A stretch of DNA of 64,000 bases. It comes from Bordetella parapertussis (GTDB taxonomy: Bacteria; Pseudomonadota; Gammaproteobacteria; Burkholderiales; Casimicrobiaceae). The position numbers and the translations under genes were made by a program. This document shows, in pieces, positions 19,465 through 28,575 of this stretch. Under the pieces are notes generated by a model. That model was not told the DNA's origin. It made no database searches and was given only the letters and a program-made list of their open reading frames with translations. Within the stretch, counting starts at the first letter, position 1. The number at the start of each line of letters is the position of its first letter. The stretch lies in contig CALQLA020000009.1 in assembly GCA_943331295.2 (NCBI GenBank), forward strand, positions 1 to 64,000. The letters are read 5' to 3'.

Positions 19465-21341
19465 GATGAGGCCCGCTTCCGCAGCCGTTGCAGCGCGCCG
19501 CCGATGCCCGTCGGGAACACGAGCACCAGCGCCAGGATCGTCACGCCCATCACCGCGCGCCAGTATTCGGTCGTCCGCGACAGCGAGTCCTGCAGCCAGG
19601 TGAAGGCCGCGGCGCCGAGCAGCGGGCCGGCCAGCGCGTTGAGCCCGCCCAGCAGCACCATCACGATCGCGTCGATCGACCGCGGGATCGCCAGCGTCTC
19701 CGGCGAGATGCTTCCCTTCGAGAACGCGAACACGCCGCCGGCGAGTCCCGCGAAGGCGCCGGCGACGGCGAACGCGGCCCACTGCATGCCGCGCACGTCG
19801 ATGCCCAGCGCATCGGCGCGCGACGTCGAGTCGCGCGCGGCGCGCAGCGCGTAGCCGAACGGCGCCCGGGCGAGGACGGCGAGGCAGACCAGCGCAGCGG
19901 AGACGATCGCCAGCGCGAACCAGAAGTAGGCGCGCTTGTCGGCGAGCCACGGCGCCGGCCAGACGCCGACCAGGCCGTTGGAGCCGCCGGTCACCGCATC
20001 CCACTGGAACGCGACCGACCAGACGATCTGCGCGAATGCGAGCGTCAGCATCGCGAGGTACACGCCCGACAGGCGGACGCAGAACCAGCCGAAGACCAGC
20101 GCGCCCGTCGCCGCGGCGAACGGCGCCACGGCGACCGCGGCCGCCATCGGCCAGCCGTGCCGCGCCGCGATGGCGGCAGCATAGGCGCCGAGCCCGAAGT
20201 ACGCGGCGTGCCCGAACGACATCATGCCGCCGCTGCCCATCATGAACTGCAGGCTGGCCGCGAACAGCGCGAACACCAGCACGTCGGTGGCGAGCACCAG
20301 CGCGTACTCGTCGCCAAGCGCCGGCAGCGCGGCGGCGACGGCGACCGCCGCGAGGGCCGCCAGCGCCGCCGGGCGGCCGGGCGGCACGACCAGCGTGCGC
20401 TGCTCGGCGACCTGCGTGGTCGGCGGTGGCGCGGACCGGCTCCCCAGGAGCCCGTGGGGCCGGACGGCGAGCACCATCGCCATCACGACGAATTCGGCGA
20501 CCAGCGTGAGCTTCGGGAACGCGAACGCGACGCCTCCGATCTCCACCGTGCCCGTCGCGATGCACAGCGTCTTCACGAGCCCGATGAGGAGCGCGGCGAG
20601 GAACGCGCCGGGAATGGAGCCCAGTCCGCCGACGACGGTGACCACGAACGCCTCGGCGATGATCGCGAGGTCCATGCCGAGGTTCGCGGGCTCGCGCGGC
20701 AGCTGCAGCGCGCCGGCGAGCCCCGCGAGCAGGGCGCCCAGCGCGAACACCGAGGTGAAGAGCCGGCGCTCGTCGATGCCGAGGGCGCCGGCCAGCACGC
20801 GGTTCTCGGTGGCGGCGCGCACGAGCATCCCGAAGCGGGTCCGGGCGAGCAGCAGCCACAGCAGCAGCAGCACCAGCGGGCCGATCGCCAGCAGCAGCAG
20901 CTCGTACGACGGGACCGGTCGCCCCAGGACCTCGACGACCCCGGCGAATCCCGGCGCCCGGGGGCCCAGCAGGTCCTCGGGGCCCCAGGCCACGAGCGCC
21001 GCGTCGCGGACGATCAGCACCACGCCGAACGTCGCCGTGAGCTGCAGCATCTCGGGCGCGCCGTACAGGCGCTTCAGCAGCAGCACCTCGACCAGCGCGC
21101 CGATGCCGGCGACCGCGATCGAAGCCACGGCGACCCCGCCCCAGAAGCCGGCCGGCGTGTGGCCGAACGCCTCCACCAGCGTGTACGCGGCGAACGCGCC
21201 CAGCATGTACAGCGAGCCGTGGGCGAAGTTGACGACGCGCGTGACGCCGAAGATCAGCGTCAGCCCGGCGGCGACCAGGAACAGCGACGACGCGCCGGCG
21301 AGGCCGTTCAGCAGTTGCGCGACAAAGGAAGCGAGGGACAC
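19461..21341 (-). CDS. Fused LivH-LivM ABC permease
   Basis: This 626-residue inner-membrane protein joins both permease halves of a Liv-type importer. Residues ~1-300 are LivH-like (LIFGVTRVVNFAHGSLYMLG, TRFGMLVRAATENRVLAGAL, TVVGGLGSIPGAFLAALLIG). A proline-rich linker (RSAPPPTTQVAEQ) leads to a LivM-like half (MMSFGHAAYFGLGAYAAAIA, YALRAARDSTSRADALGIDV, MVLLGGLNALAGPLLG). GTG 21341 is the chosen start because the homology begins there; the open frame upstream is not protein-like. The gene sits between a hypothetical secreted-protein gene and livG. Fusions of this kind are known but much rarer than separate genes. Confidence 0.88.
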   Translation of the reverse strand: MSLASFVAQLLNGLAGASSLFLVAAGLTLIFGVTRVVNFAHGSLYMLGAFAAYTLVEAFGHTPAGFWGGVAVASIAVAGIGALVEVLLLKRLYGAPEMLQLTATFGVVLIVRDAALVAWGPEDLLGPRAPGFAGVVEVLGRPVPSYELLLLAIGPLVLLLLWLLLARTRFGMLVRAATENRVLAGALGIDERRLFTSVFALGALLAGLAGALQLPREPANLGMDLAIIAEAFVVTVVGGLGSIPGAFLAALLIGLVKTLCIATGTVEIGGVAFAFPKLTLVAEFVVMAMVLAVRPHGLLGSRSAPPPTTQVAEQRTLVVPPGRPAALAALAAVAVAAALPALGDEYALVLATDVLVFALFAASLQFMMGSGGMMSFGHAAYFGLGAYAAAIAARHGWPMAAAVAVAPFAAATGALVFGWFCVRLSGVYLAMLTLAFAQIVWSVAFQWDAVTGGSNGLVGVWPAPWLADKRAYFWFALAIVSAALVCLAVLARAPFGYALRAARDSTSRADALGIDVRGMQWAAFAVAGAFAGLAGGVFAFSKGSISPETLAIPRSIDAIVMVLLGGLNALAGPLLGAAAFTWLQDSLSRTTEYWRAVMGVTILALVLVFPTGIGGALQRLRKRASS

Positions 21342-21478
21342 GCGGAAGGTGGGGAGGGCCGGCCGGCGAAGGCCGGCCGATGCCCGTGATTCTAGCGGCT
21401 TATCGCCCGGCGTCGATGCCGGCGGCTGCGGGCCTCCGGACGGCGCGTGCCGTCGGCAGGCATCCGGAGCGAGCGAGG

Positions 21479-22180
21479 TCAGCGCTTCGGCGTGCCGGCA
21501 TCGACCCGGATAGCGATGTCGCCCAGCGCGCGCGCGGTCGACGTGCACAGGGGCGATGACGCGCGCCCGGCGTCGCACCACTGCGACAGCTCGGCCTGCA
21601 CGACGACGGCGCGGTCCGCGGCGCGCGTCACCAGCACCGCGGTGTGGATGACGACGGCGCCCTGCGCGAGCATCGGGATCGGCACATCGTAGAGCCGGGC
21701 ACCATTGGACGCGGGAGTTTCCTTCCATTCGAGCCCGAGCGCCGCGCGCTCGCCGGCAGGAAGCGCCGCACCGGCTCCGTCGAGCAGCGCCGCGAGGCCC
21801 GCCTTGCCGGCGACGGCGGATGCGCGCACCTGCCGCGCATTGGCGTCGCAGACGCCGACGCCGATCGAACCCTGCACCGCCTGCTGCGCGACGATCCGGA
21901 AGCTCGCGTAGCGCTCGCAGCGGATGCGCGCGATGCCCGGGTTTCCCGCTTCGTAGAGGATCAGCGACATCTCGTCGCCGGGCGGAGGCGGCAGGAGGGC
22001 GGCGCGGCCGGGCTCGAAACGCGCCACGGCTTCGATGTCGCGCGCCACCGCCGCGGCGAAGGGCGCGGTCGTTGCGCCGGGCATCGCCGGCCGCGACTGC
22101 GCGGCGGCGCTCGCGGCGACGGCCGCCAGCAGAAGGAGCATTGGATACCGGAAACCGACTCCCTTCGTCGCCATGCGCAT
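21479..22180 (-). CDS. Hypothetical secreted protein
   Basis: I do not recognise a family. The 233-residue product begins with a good signal peptide (FRYPMLLLLAAVAASAAAQS, cleavage near residue 27) and continues as a mixed alpha/beta protein with cysteines in RIRCERY, GVGVCDA and a closing pair around SQWCDAGRASSPLC that may form periplasmic disulfides. The second ATG at 22174 is an equally good start. It lies between livK and livHM on the same strand, with gaps of 107 and 137 bases, so it may be co-transcribed and act with the importer in the periplasm, but nothing in the sequence proves that. Confidence 0.65.
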   Translation of the reverse strand: MRMATKGVGFRYPMLLLLAAVAASAAAQSRPAMPGATTAPFAAAVARDIEAVARFEPGRAALLPPPPGDEMSLILYEAGNPGIARIRCERYASFRIVAQQAVQGSIGVGVCDANARQVRASAVAGKAGLAALLDGAGAALPAGERAALGLEWKETPASNGARLYDVPIPMLAQGAVVIHTAVLVTRAADRAVVVQAELSQWCDAGRASSPLCTSTARALGDIAIRVDAGTPKR

Positions 22181-22287
22181 CCTCCCCGTGGACAGGGGGG
22201 CGGGCGGCGCGCGCCGCCCGCCCCGGAACGCCCGAGGCTACCGCGTTGGCGGCGCGCGCGGCGTGTCGGTTCTGTCAGGTCGGCGCG

Positions 22288-23487
22288 TCACTGCGCCGGC
22301 CGCAGCCGCTTCACCGTATCGTCCGAAGGCAAATAGTCCTTCCCGTCGGCGTAGCGCCAGTCGACCATCAGGCCCTTGCCGTCCTTCACCGCGGTGCGGC
22401 CGACGTAGGCGCCCATCGTCGACTGGTGGTCGAGCGCGCGAAACGTCACCTTCCCGAACGGGGAATCGAACGTGAGCCCCGACATCGCCGCGACCATCTT
22501 CTCGGTGTCGGTGGAGCCCGCCTTGCGGATCGCCGCCGCGGCGGCCTTGACGGCACTGTAGCCGACGACGGAGCCCAGCCGCGGATAGTCCTTGAACTTC
22601 GCCTGGTACGCGTCGCGGAAGCGCTTGTGCTCCGGCGTGTCGATCGCGTACCACGGGTATCCCGTCACCCACCAGCCGACCGGCGCCTCGTCCTTCAGCG
22701 GGTCGAGGTACTCGGGCTCGCCGCCCAGCAGGTTGAACACGGGGCGGTCCTTGAACAGCCCGCGCAGCTGGCCTTCGCGGACGAAGCGCGCGAGGTCGGC
22801 GCCGAACAGCGACGAGAAGATCGCGTCGGGCTTGGCGTCGATCAGCGCCTGCACCACGGAGCCCGCGTCGATCTTGCCGAGCGGCACCGCCTGCTCGACG
22901 AACTCGATGCCGCCGGCCTGCAGCGCGATCATCTGCTGCTTGAACGCCGCCGTTGCCGATTGCCCGTACTCGTAGTTCGGGTAGACGATCGCCCAGCGCC
23001 GCTTGCCGAGCTTCGCCGCCTCGGGCACCAGCATCGCCGTCTGCATGTACGTCGACGCGCGCAGCCGGTACGTGTACCGGTTGCCGCTTTCCCAGACGAT
23101 CTTGTCGGTCAGGGGTTCCGACGCGAGAAACAGCACCTTGCGCTGCTTCGCGACGTCGGCCACGGCGAGGCCGACGTTGGACGCGAACGTGCCCATCAGC
23201 AGCGCGACCTTTTCGCGGGAGATGAGCTCCTCGGCGACGCGGACCGCGTCGCCGGGGCTGCCGGTGTCGTCGCGGGTCACGATCTCGAGCGGCCGGCCGA
23301 GGACGCCGCCCGCGGCGTTGATCTCGTCGAGGGCGAGGTCCATGCCCTTCTTGTACGGCTCGAGGAATGCCGGGAACTGCTTGTAGCTGTTGAGCTCGCC
23401 GAGCTTGATCGGCTGCGCGCCGGCGGCGCAGTGGGCGGCGAGGACGAAGGCGCCGACGACGGCGGCGGACAGGCGGGAGAGGTTCAT
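22288..23487 (-). CDS. ABC transporter solute-binding protein (LivK/AmiC type)
   Basis: This 399-residue periplasmic type 1 binding protein starts with a signal peptide (MNLSRLSAAVVGAFVLAAHC, cleavage before QPIKLGELNS). It contains LALDEINAAGGVLGRPLEIV, DDTGSPGDAVRVAEELI, VALLMGTFASNVGLAVADVA, YPNYEYGQSATAAFKQQM and GYSAVKAAAAAIRKAGS, the standard hinge and ligand-cleft elements of the Peripla_BP_6 family. Members bind branched amino acids, amides, urea or aromatic acids; the ligand cannot be told. ATG 23487 is supported by the signal peptide, although the frame is open further upstream. It heads the minus-strand importer cluster. A heptamer tandem repeat lies 30 bases upstream. Confidence 0.87.
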   Translation of the reverse strand: MNLSRLSAAVVGAFVLAAHCAAGAQPIKLGELNSYKQFPAFLEPYKKGMDLALDEINAAGGVLGRPLEIVTRDDTGSPGDAVRVAEELISREKVALLMGTFASNVGLAVADVAKQRKVLFLASEPLTDKIVWESGNRYTYRLRASTYMQTAMLVPEAAKLGKRRWAIVYPNYEYGQSATAAFKQQMIALQAGGIEFVEQAVPLGKIDAGSVVQALIDAKPDAIFSSLFGADLARFVREGQLRGLFKDRPVFNLLGGEPEYLDPLKDEAPVGWWVTGYPWYAIDTPEHKRFRDAYQAKFKDYPRLGSVVGYSAVKAAAAAIRKAGSTDTEKMVAAMSGLTFDSPFGKVTFRALDHQSTMGAYVGRTAVKDGKGLMVDWRYADGKDYLPSDDTVKRLRPAQ

Positions 23488-23791
23488 CGATGCTCCGGGG
23501 CGGACGGCGGACAACAGGCAAAAGGCAAAAGGCAAAAGGCAAAAGGCAAAAGGCCGGGAGGTTCCACAACGCGGTCGAGGCGGCGTTCGTTGACGCGCTT
23601 GGCGGCGCGGGCCCGGCGCCCAAGGCGATCCCGGATTGTCGCGCGAATCGGAGTTCCGTGCTGCATCCCGGGGGGCGCCGCCGCCCATGCCCCGGGCGCG
23701 GTTATTAGCTTGTAACCACAGCGCCGCACGCGAGCCTGCGGGCAACGGGTAAACTCAAAGGCTTGCCCGATTTCCAAACCAAGAACTCCCG
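23488..23791. other. Divergent intergenic region, livK-like gene and flavoprotein fusion
   Basis: This 304-base gap separates two divergent genes and should hold both promoters. It contains the 5x GGCAAAA repeat at 23517-23551, and I found no further gene, RNA or terminator in it. Confidence 0.5.
23517..23551. repeat. Five tandem GGCAAAA heptamers
   Basis: Five perfect copies of GGCAAAA run without interruption, followed by a partial copy (GGC). On the minus strand it ends 30 bases before the livK-like start codon, within its leader or promoter. The A-rich units stand out from the GC-rich surroundings. Copy-number change by slippage would shift promoter or leader spacing by seven bases. Confidence 0.9.
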
Positions 23792-26700
23792 ATGTCTCCC
23801 GTCGCAAACCCTGCCCTGCAACTCGCCCATGGCCTTGCCTTCGGCGACCTCTACGCGAACGACGGCGCTGCGCGCATCGACGCGTGCTTCGTCGATCACC
23901 TGCGCGGCGCCGACGCCGCGCTCGCCGACCGCCTCGCCGCCGCGCGCGCCGACCCCGACGCGCTGCCGCTCAAGGCGGAGTCGGAGCTGCTGATCGCGCT
24001 GGGGCCCCAGCTCGAGGACTTCGTCGCGCAGCTGTTCCGCATCGAGCCGGAGGTGCGCGCGCTCGAAGCGCAGCATCACGAGCTGGCGCCGCTCTTCGCC
24101 GTGAAGCGGCTGTTCGTCCAGCGCAAGGCGATGAACACGTACAAGGCCGACGCTGCCGCCGCCTTCGACGGCGCGGCGCTGGGCGCCGACCTCGCCGCGC
24201 GGATCGGCGCCCCCGTCACCAGCCTCGCCGGCGAGCAGGCGCTGGCGGCGGCGGTCACGCGCTGGCAGCAGGACGACGCCGCGCACGCGGCCGACCTCGA
24301 CGTCGCGATGCGCTACGCGGCATGGGCGGGGCACACGCCGGCCGGCCGCGCCGCGCACAAGTCGGGCGTGCTGTTCAAGGCGCCGCGCCGGATCGACTAC
24401 ATGAAGCTCGTGCCGATCGAGAGGGAGGAGGCGGGCGGGGTGAGGCAACTGAAGCTCGCCGGCGGGCATGTGCGCCGGCGCGAAGGCTTCGACCTGACCG
24501 ACCAGGGCACCGACCTCGCCGGCAGCCTCGACCAGGCGCATTACTGCATCTGGTGCCACGAGCAGGGCAAGGACTCGTGCTCGCACGGGCTGTTCGAAAA
24601 GAAACCGGCCGACGGCACGAAGCTCGAGAACCCGTTCAAGAAGACCGTGTTCGGCGTGACGCTGGCGGGCTGCCCGCTCGAGGAGAAGATCTCCGAGTTC
24701 CACAAGCTGCGCGCCGACGGCTGGCCGCTCGCGGCGCTGGCGACGATCTGCGTCGACAACCCGATGGTGGCGGCGACCGGGCACCGGATCTGCAACGACT
24801 GCATGAAGTCGTGCATCTACCAGAAGACCGATCCGGTCGACATCCCGCAGTCGGAGACGCGGGTGCTGAAGGACGTGCTGGCGCTGCCCTGGGGCTTCGA
24901 GATCTACAGCCTGCTGACGCGCTGGAACCCGCTCAACATCCGCCGGCCGCGGCCGCTGCCGCCGTCGGGCCGGCGCGTGCTGGTGGTCGGCATGGGCCCG
25001 GCCGGCTTCACGCTGGCGCACCACCTGATGAACGACGGGCACAGCGTGGCCGCCATCGACGGCCTCAAGATCGAGCCGCTCGACCCCGCGCTGTCGGGCG
25101 TCACGGCGCACGGCGAACGGGTCGCGTTCGCGCCGGTCAAGGACATCGCCACCCTCGCCGAGTCGCTGAACGACCGCGTGATGGCCGGCTTCGGCGGCGT
25201 CGCCGAGTACGGCATCACCGTGCGCTGGGACAAGAACTTCCTCAAGGTCATCCGGCTGCTGCTGGAGCGCCGCGACAGCTTTGCGATGTACGGCGGCGTC
25301 CGCTTCGGCGGCACGATCGACGCCGACGGTGCGTTCGCGCTGGGGTTCGACCACGTCGCGCTGGCGGCGGGCGCCGGCCGGCCGACGGTGCTCGACCTGC
25401 CCAATGGGCTGGCACCCGGGGTGCGCACCGCATCCGACTTCCTGATGGCCTTGCAACTCACCGGCGCGGCGAAGGCCGATTCGGTGGCCAACATGCAGGT
25501 GCGGCTGCCGGTCGTGGTGGTCGGCGGCGGGCTCACCGCCATCGACACGGCGACCGAGTCGCTCGCCTACTATCCGGTGCAGGTCGAGAAGTTTCTCGTC
25601 CGCTACGACGCGCTCGCCGCCGAGCGCGGCGAGGCAGCCGTCGAAGCGGCGTGGCCCCCGGTCGAGCGGGAAATCGCCGCCGAGTTCCTCGCGCATGCAC
25701 GAGCGATCCGGGCGGAGCGCGCCGCCGCGGCCGCCGAAAACCGCCCCGCCCGGACGGTGGAACTGCTGCAGGCATGGGGCGGCGCGACGATCGCCTATCG
25801 CCGCCGGCTGATCGACAGCCCGTCGTACACGCTGAACCACGAGGAGGTGGAAAAGGCGCTGGAGGAGGGCATCCGCTTCGCCGAGGGCCTGACGCCGCTC
25901 GCCGTCGAGGTCGACGCGCGAGGCCATGCCCGCGGGCTCACGGTCTCGGCGCAGCACAACGACGGCGACGGCGTCTGGCACGAGTACGGCCGGCCCACGC
26001 TGCCGGCGCATACGATCCTGGTCGCGGCAGGCACGCAGCCCAATACGGTGCTGGCGCGCGAGGACAGCGCGCACTTTGTCCTCGACGGCAAGTATTTCCG
26101 CCTGCTGGACGAGGCGGGCGCGCCCGTCAACGTGGTCCGCGGCCTCACCAAGCCCGAGGTTCCGGCCGTGCTGACGGAGTTGCGCTCCGACGGCCGCGCG
26201 ACGAGTTTCTTCGGCGACCTGCACCCGTCGTTCCACGGCAACGTGGTCAAGGCGATGGCGAGCGCCAAGCAGGGCTACCCGATCGTGTCGCGGATGCTCG
26301 CGCGGGTGGCGCCGGCATCGGCGGCCCCGGACGGCGAGTTCTTCGCGGCGCTGAACCGCGACCTCCGCCCGACGATCGTCCGCGTCGACCGCCTGACGCC
26401 GACGATCGTCGAGGTCATCGTCCACGCGCCGGCGGCGGCGCGTCGCTTCCAGCCGGGCCAGTTCTACCGGCTGCAGAATTTCGAGACGTTGGCGGCGAAG
26501 GTCGACGGCACGCGGCTGACGATGGAGGGCCTGGCGCTCACCGGCGCCTGGGTCGACCGCGAACAGGGTCTCGTGTCGACGATCGTGCTGGAGATGGGCG
26601 GCTCGTCCGACCTCTGCCAGACGCTGAAGCCCGGCGAGCCCGTGGTGCTGATGGGCCCCACCGGCGCGCCGACGGAGATCGAAGGCGGCGAGACCGTCGT

Positions 26701-27355
26701 GCTGGTCGGCGGCGGGCTCGGCAACGCCGTGCTGTTTTCCATCGGGCAGGCGTTCCGCGCGGCCGGTTCGAAGGTGCTCTATTTCGCCGGCTACAAGAAG
26801 GTCATCGACCGCTACAAGGTGGCCGAGATCGAGGCCGCCGCCGACGTCGTCGTCTGGTGCTGCGACGAGGCGCCGGGCTTCGCGCCGACGCGCACGCAGG
26901 ACCGCACGATCGTCGGCAACATCGTCGAGGCGATCCGCGCCTACGCATCAGGCGAGCTCGGCCACCCGCAGATTTCGCTCGCCGACGGCGATCGCATCAT
27001 CGCAATCGGTTCGGACCGGATGATGGCCGCCGTGGGCGCCGCGCGCCACACCGTGCTTGCCCCGTACCTCAAGCCGGGGCACCGGGCGATCGGCTCGATC
27101 AACTCGCCGATGCAGTGCATGCTGAAGGAGATCTGCGCGCAGTGCCTGCAGCCGCATCGCGACCCGGTCACCGGCGTCGTGACCTACGTGTTCTCGTGCT
27201 TCAACCAGGACCAGGCGCTGGACGAGGTCGACTTCCCAGGGCTCGCGGCACGGTTGTCGCAGAACGGCGTGCAGGAGAAGCTGACCGCGCAGTGGATCGG
27301 GCATTGCCTCGATCGCACGCCGGACGGCGGGCCGAGCCATGCCGCTGCCAAGTAG
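23792..27355 (+). CDS. Large NfnAB-like FAD/Fe-S oxidoreductase fusion
   Basis: This 1187-residue cytosolic protein appears to be a multidomain pyridine-nucleotide flavoenzyme. The first ~400 residues include Cys-rich pieces (AHYCIWCHEQGKDSCSHG, ICNDCMKSCIYQ) that could bind Fe-S clusters as in GltD/NfnB. Next is a GltD-type domain with a first dinucleotide fold (VLVVGMGPAGFTLAHHLMND) and a second (VVVVGGGLTAIDTATESLAY). The C-terminal ~300 residues resemble the ferredoxin-NADP reductase/PyrK fold (FQPGQFYRLQN, VLVGGGLGNAVLFSIGQAF) with a late cysteine set CMLKEICAQCLQ that may hold a 2Fe-2S cluster. It could shuttle electrons between NAD(P)H and ferredoxin, but partners are not visible. It stands alone, facing away from the livK-like gene and ending six bases from the AlgJ-like stop. 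Confidence 0.75.
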   Translation: MSPVANPALQLAHGLAFGDLYANDGAARIDACFVDHLRGADAALADRLAAARADPDALPLKAESELLIALGPQLEDFVAQLFRIEPEVRALEAQHHELAPLFAVKRLFVQRKAMNTYKADAAAAFDGAALGADLAARIGAPVTSLAGEQALAAAVTRWQQDDAAHAADLDVAMRYAAWAGHTPAGRAAHKSGVLFKAPRRIDYMKLVPIEREEAGGVRQLKLAGGHVRRREGFDLTDQGTDLAGSLDQAHYCIWCHEQGKDSCSHGLFEKKPADGTKLENPFKKTVFGVTLAGCPLEEKISEFHKLRADGWPLAALATICVDNPMVAATGHRICNDCMKSCIYQKTDPVDIPQSETRVLKDVLALPWGFEIYSLLTRWNPLNIRRPRPLPPSGRRVLVVGMGPAGFTLAHHLMNDGHSVAAIDGLKIEPLDPALSGVTAHGERVAFAPVKDIATLAESLNDRVMAGFGGVAEYGITVRWDKNFLKVIRLLLERRDSFAMYGGVRFGGTIDADGAFALGFDHVALAAGAGRPTVLDLPNGLAPGVRTASDFLMALQLTGAAKADSVANMQVRLPVVVVGGGLTAIDTATESLAYYPVQVEKFLVRYDALAAERGEAAVEAAWPPVEREIAAEFLAHARAIRAERAAAAAENRPARTVELLQAWGGATIAYRRRLIDSPSYTLNHEEVEKALEEGIRFAEGLTPLAVEVDARGHARGLTVSAQHNDGDGVWHEYGRPTLPAHTILVAAGTQPNTVLAREDSAHFVLDGKYFRLLDEAGAPVNVVRGLTKPEVPAVLTELRSDGRATSFFGDLHPSFHGNVVKAMASAKQGYPIVSRMLARVAPASAAPDGEFFAALNRDLRPTIVRVDRLTPTIVEVIVHAPAAARRFQPGQFYRLQNFETLAAKVDGTRLTMEGLALTGAWVDREQGLVSTIVLEMGGSSDLCQTLKPGEPVVLMGPTGAPTEIEGGETVVLVGGGLGNAVLFSIGQAFRAAGSKVLYFAGYKKVIDRYKVAEIEAAADVVVWCCDEAPGFAPTRTQDRTIVGNIVEAIRAYASGELGHPQISLADGDRIIAIGSDRMMAAVGAARHTVLAPYLKPGHRAIGSINSPMQCMLKEICAQCLQPHRDPVTGVVTYVFSCFNQDQALDEVDFPGLAARLSQNGVQEKLTAQWIGHCLDRTPDGGPSHAAAK

Positions 27356-27361
27356 GGCCCC

Positions 27362-28570
27362 TCACATCGGGAACGCCGCCGGGATGTGCATGCCGCGCTC
27401 GACCATCTCTTCGATGACGATGTCCGGCATTTCGGCCTCGATCAGCGCGCGATCGAGATGCCGGTCCGAGACGAAGACCACGCGCCGGAAGTTCTCCGCC
27501 AGCAAGGGCACCAGCGGAATGGCCATCGAGTCGCGATAGACGACGGCCGACGGCAATCCGGGGCGCAGGCATTCGTAGACGATGGTTTCGTTGACCGGCG
27601 GGCGCGCTCCCGGTGGAAACGGGACCGCCGCCGGACGCGCGCAGCGCGTCGACGCACTGCCGGGACCTTTCCCGGCGGGTCCCCCTTCGCCTTCCTGGAA
27701 GGCGCGCGGCAGGCCGAGCCCTCTCGCAACGTCGCCGATGTAATCGGCGCCGGGCAACCACTCCGGCGGCTCCGGCGCCACGGCGGGGAATGAGGGCAGC
27801 ACGGACTTCACCGCGGCAGCGAGCGCCTCGTAGCCAACCGTCGCGCCGCGAAAATTCCAGTGCGAATCGGTCCGGTAGTAAAGGCGCCCGCCGGCCTTCG
27901 CGGCGTTGAGGGACGGCCTGAGGTCGACGACGGTGACGTCCGGATACGCGGCGAGCGCCGCGTAGACGCGGTCGAGGCGGCTCGGGGTCGAGCCCTTCTT
28001 CACCCATTGCGGCAGGTGCTCGGGATAGATCGTCGCCTTGTCGGGGACGAACACCACGACGTGCGCGATGCCGAGCGCGGCCAGGAAGTCGCGCCGTCGC
28101 TTGAATTCGGCGGCCACGACCGCCGGCTCGTCGGCGGGATACGGCGCGATTCCGCGGTAGTCGCGGTCGAGCGACTTGCCATCCTCGCCCAGGAAATAGA
28201 GCCATCCGTCGCGGGCGATCATCGCGTTCGCGACCGGGGACACACCGAAGGCGTAGACCTTGGCCCCGTGGTGCAATGCGATCAGTGTTTCGCGCCCGCC
28301 GAAGCGATCCGCGAAGGCGGCCTCGAAGGCGGACGGCCAGGCCCGCGCTGCGGCGGCGGTCGCCGGCCGCGCCGGCCACCGCGCCGCGCTGCGGTTTTCG
28401 AAGCGGGTGACCGTCAGGTCGCGCTTGAGCACGGCGCCGGCGAGGCCCGCGGCGAGTCCGGTCGCGAACAACGCGATCACGATGCGGTCGCGCCACGGGT
28501 GGTCGGCCGGCGCGGGCGCAGGGACGGCAGGCAGGGCGAGCGGGTCGGCGCGGGGCGCAGGGGCGGTCAT
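27362..28570 (-). CDS. AlgJ/AlgX-like acetyltransferase (SGNH-type) protein
   Basis: This 402-residue protein has one N-terminal membrane anchor (IVIALFATGLAAGLAGAVL) and a periplasmic ALGX/AlgJ-type catalytic domain. It shows FADRFGGRETLIALHHGAKV, MIARDGWLYFLGEDGKSLDR, VFVPDKATIYPEHLP, the presumed Asp-His pair in YYRTDSHWNFRGA and the catalytic serine in VVYRDSMAIPL. Proteins of this type transfer acetyl groups, delivered across the membrane by an MBOAT protein, to exported polysaccharides. The MBOAT gene is five bases upstream, so they form a pair. A low-complexity insert rich in Gly/Pro/Arg lies around residues 300-340. No polysaccharide synthase or exporter is in the window, so the acceptor is unknown. 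Confidence 0.8.
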   Translation of the reverse strand: MTAPAPRADPLALPAVPAPAPADHPWRDRIVIALFATGLAAGLAGAVLKRDLTVTRFENRSAARWPARPATAAAARAWPSAFEAAFADRFGGRETLIALHHGAKVYAFGVSPVANAMIARDGWLYFLGEDGKSLDRDYRGIAPYPADEPAVVAAEFKRRRDFLAALGIAHVVVFVPDKATIYPEHLPQWVKKGSTPSRLDRVYAALAAYPDVTVVDLRPSLNAAKAGGRLYYRTDSHWNFRGATVGYEALAAAVKSVLPSFPAVAPEPPEWLPGADYIGDVARGLGLPRAFQEGEGGPAGKGPGSASTRCARPAAVPFPPGARPPVNETIVYECLRPGLPSAVVYRDSMAIPLVPLLAENFRRVVFVSDRHLDRALIEAEMPDIVIEEMVERGMHIPAAFPM

Positions 28571-28575
28571 GGCGT

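Noticed and set aside
19488-21389. 633-codon plus-strand frame opposite the LivHM fusion
   Set aside because: It mirrors the permease codons and yields Arg/Gln-rich sequence with no family resemblance.
23517-23551. GGCAAAA repeats as a CRISPR array or as coding sequence for an LPFAFCL repeat peptide
   Set aside because: The units are contiguous with no spacers, and the hydrophobic repeat appears in all three frames simply because 7 is not a multiple of 3.
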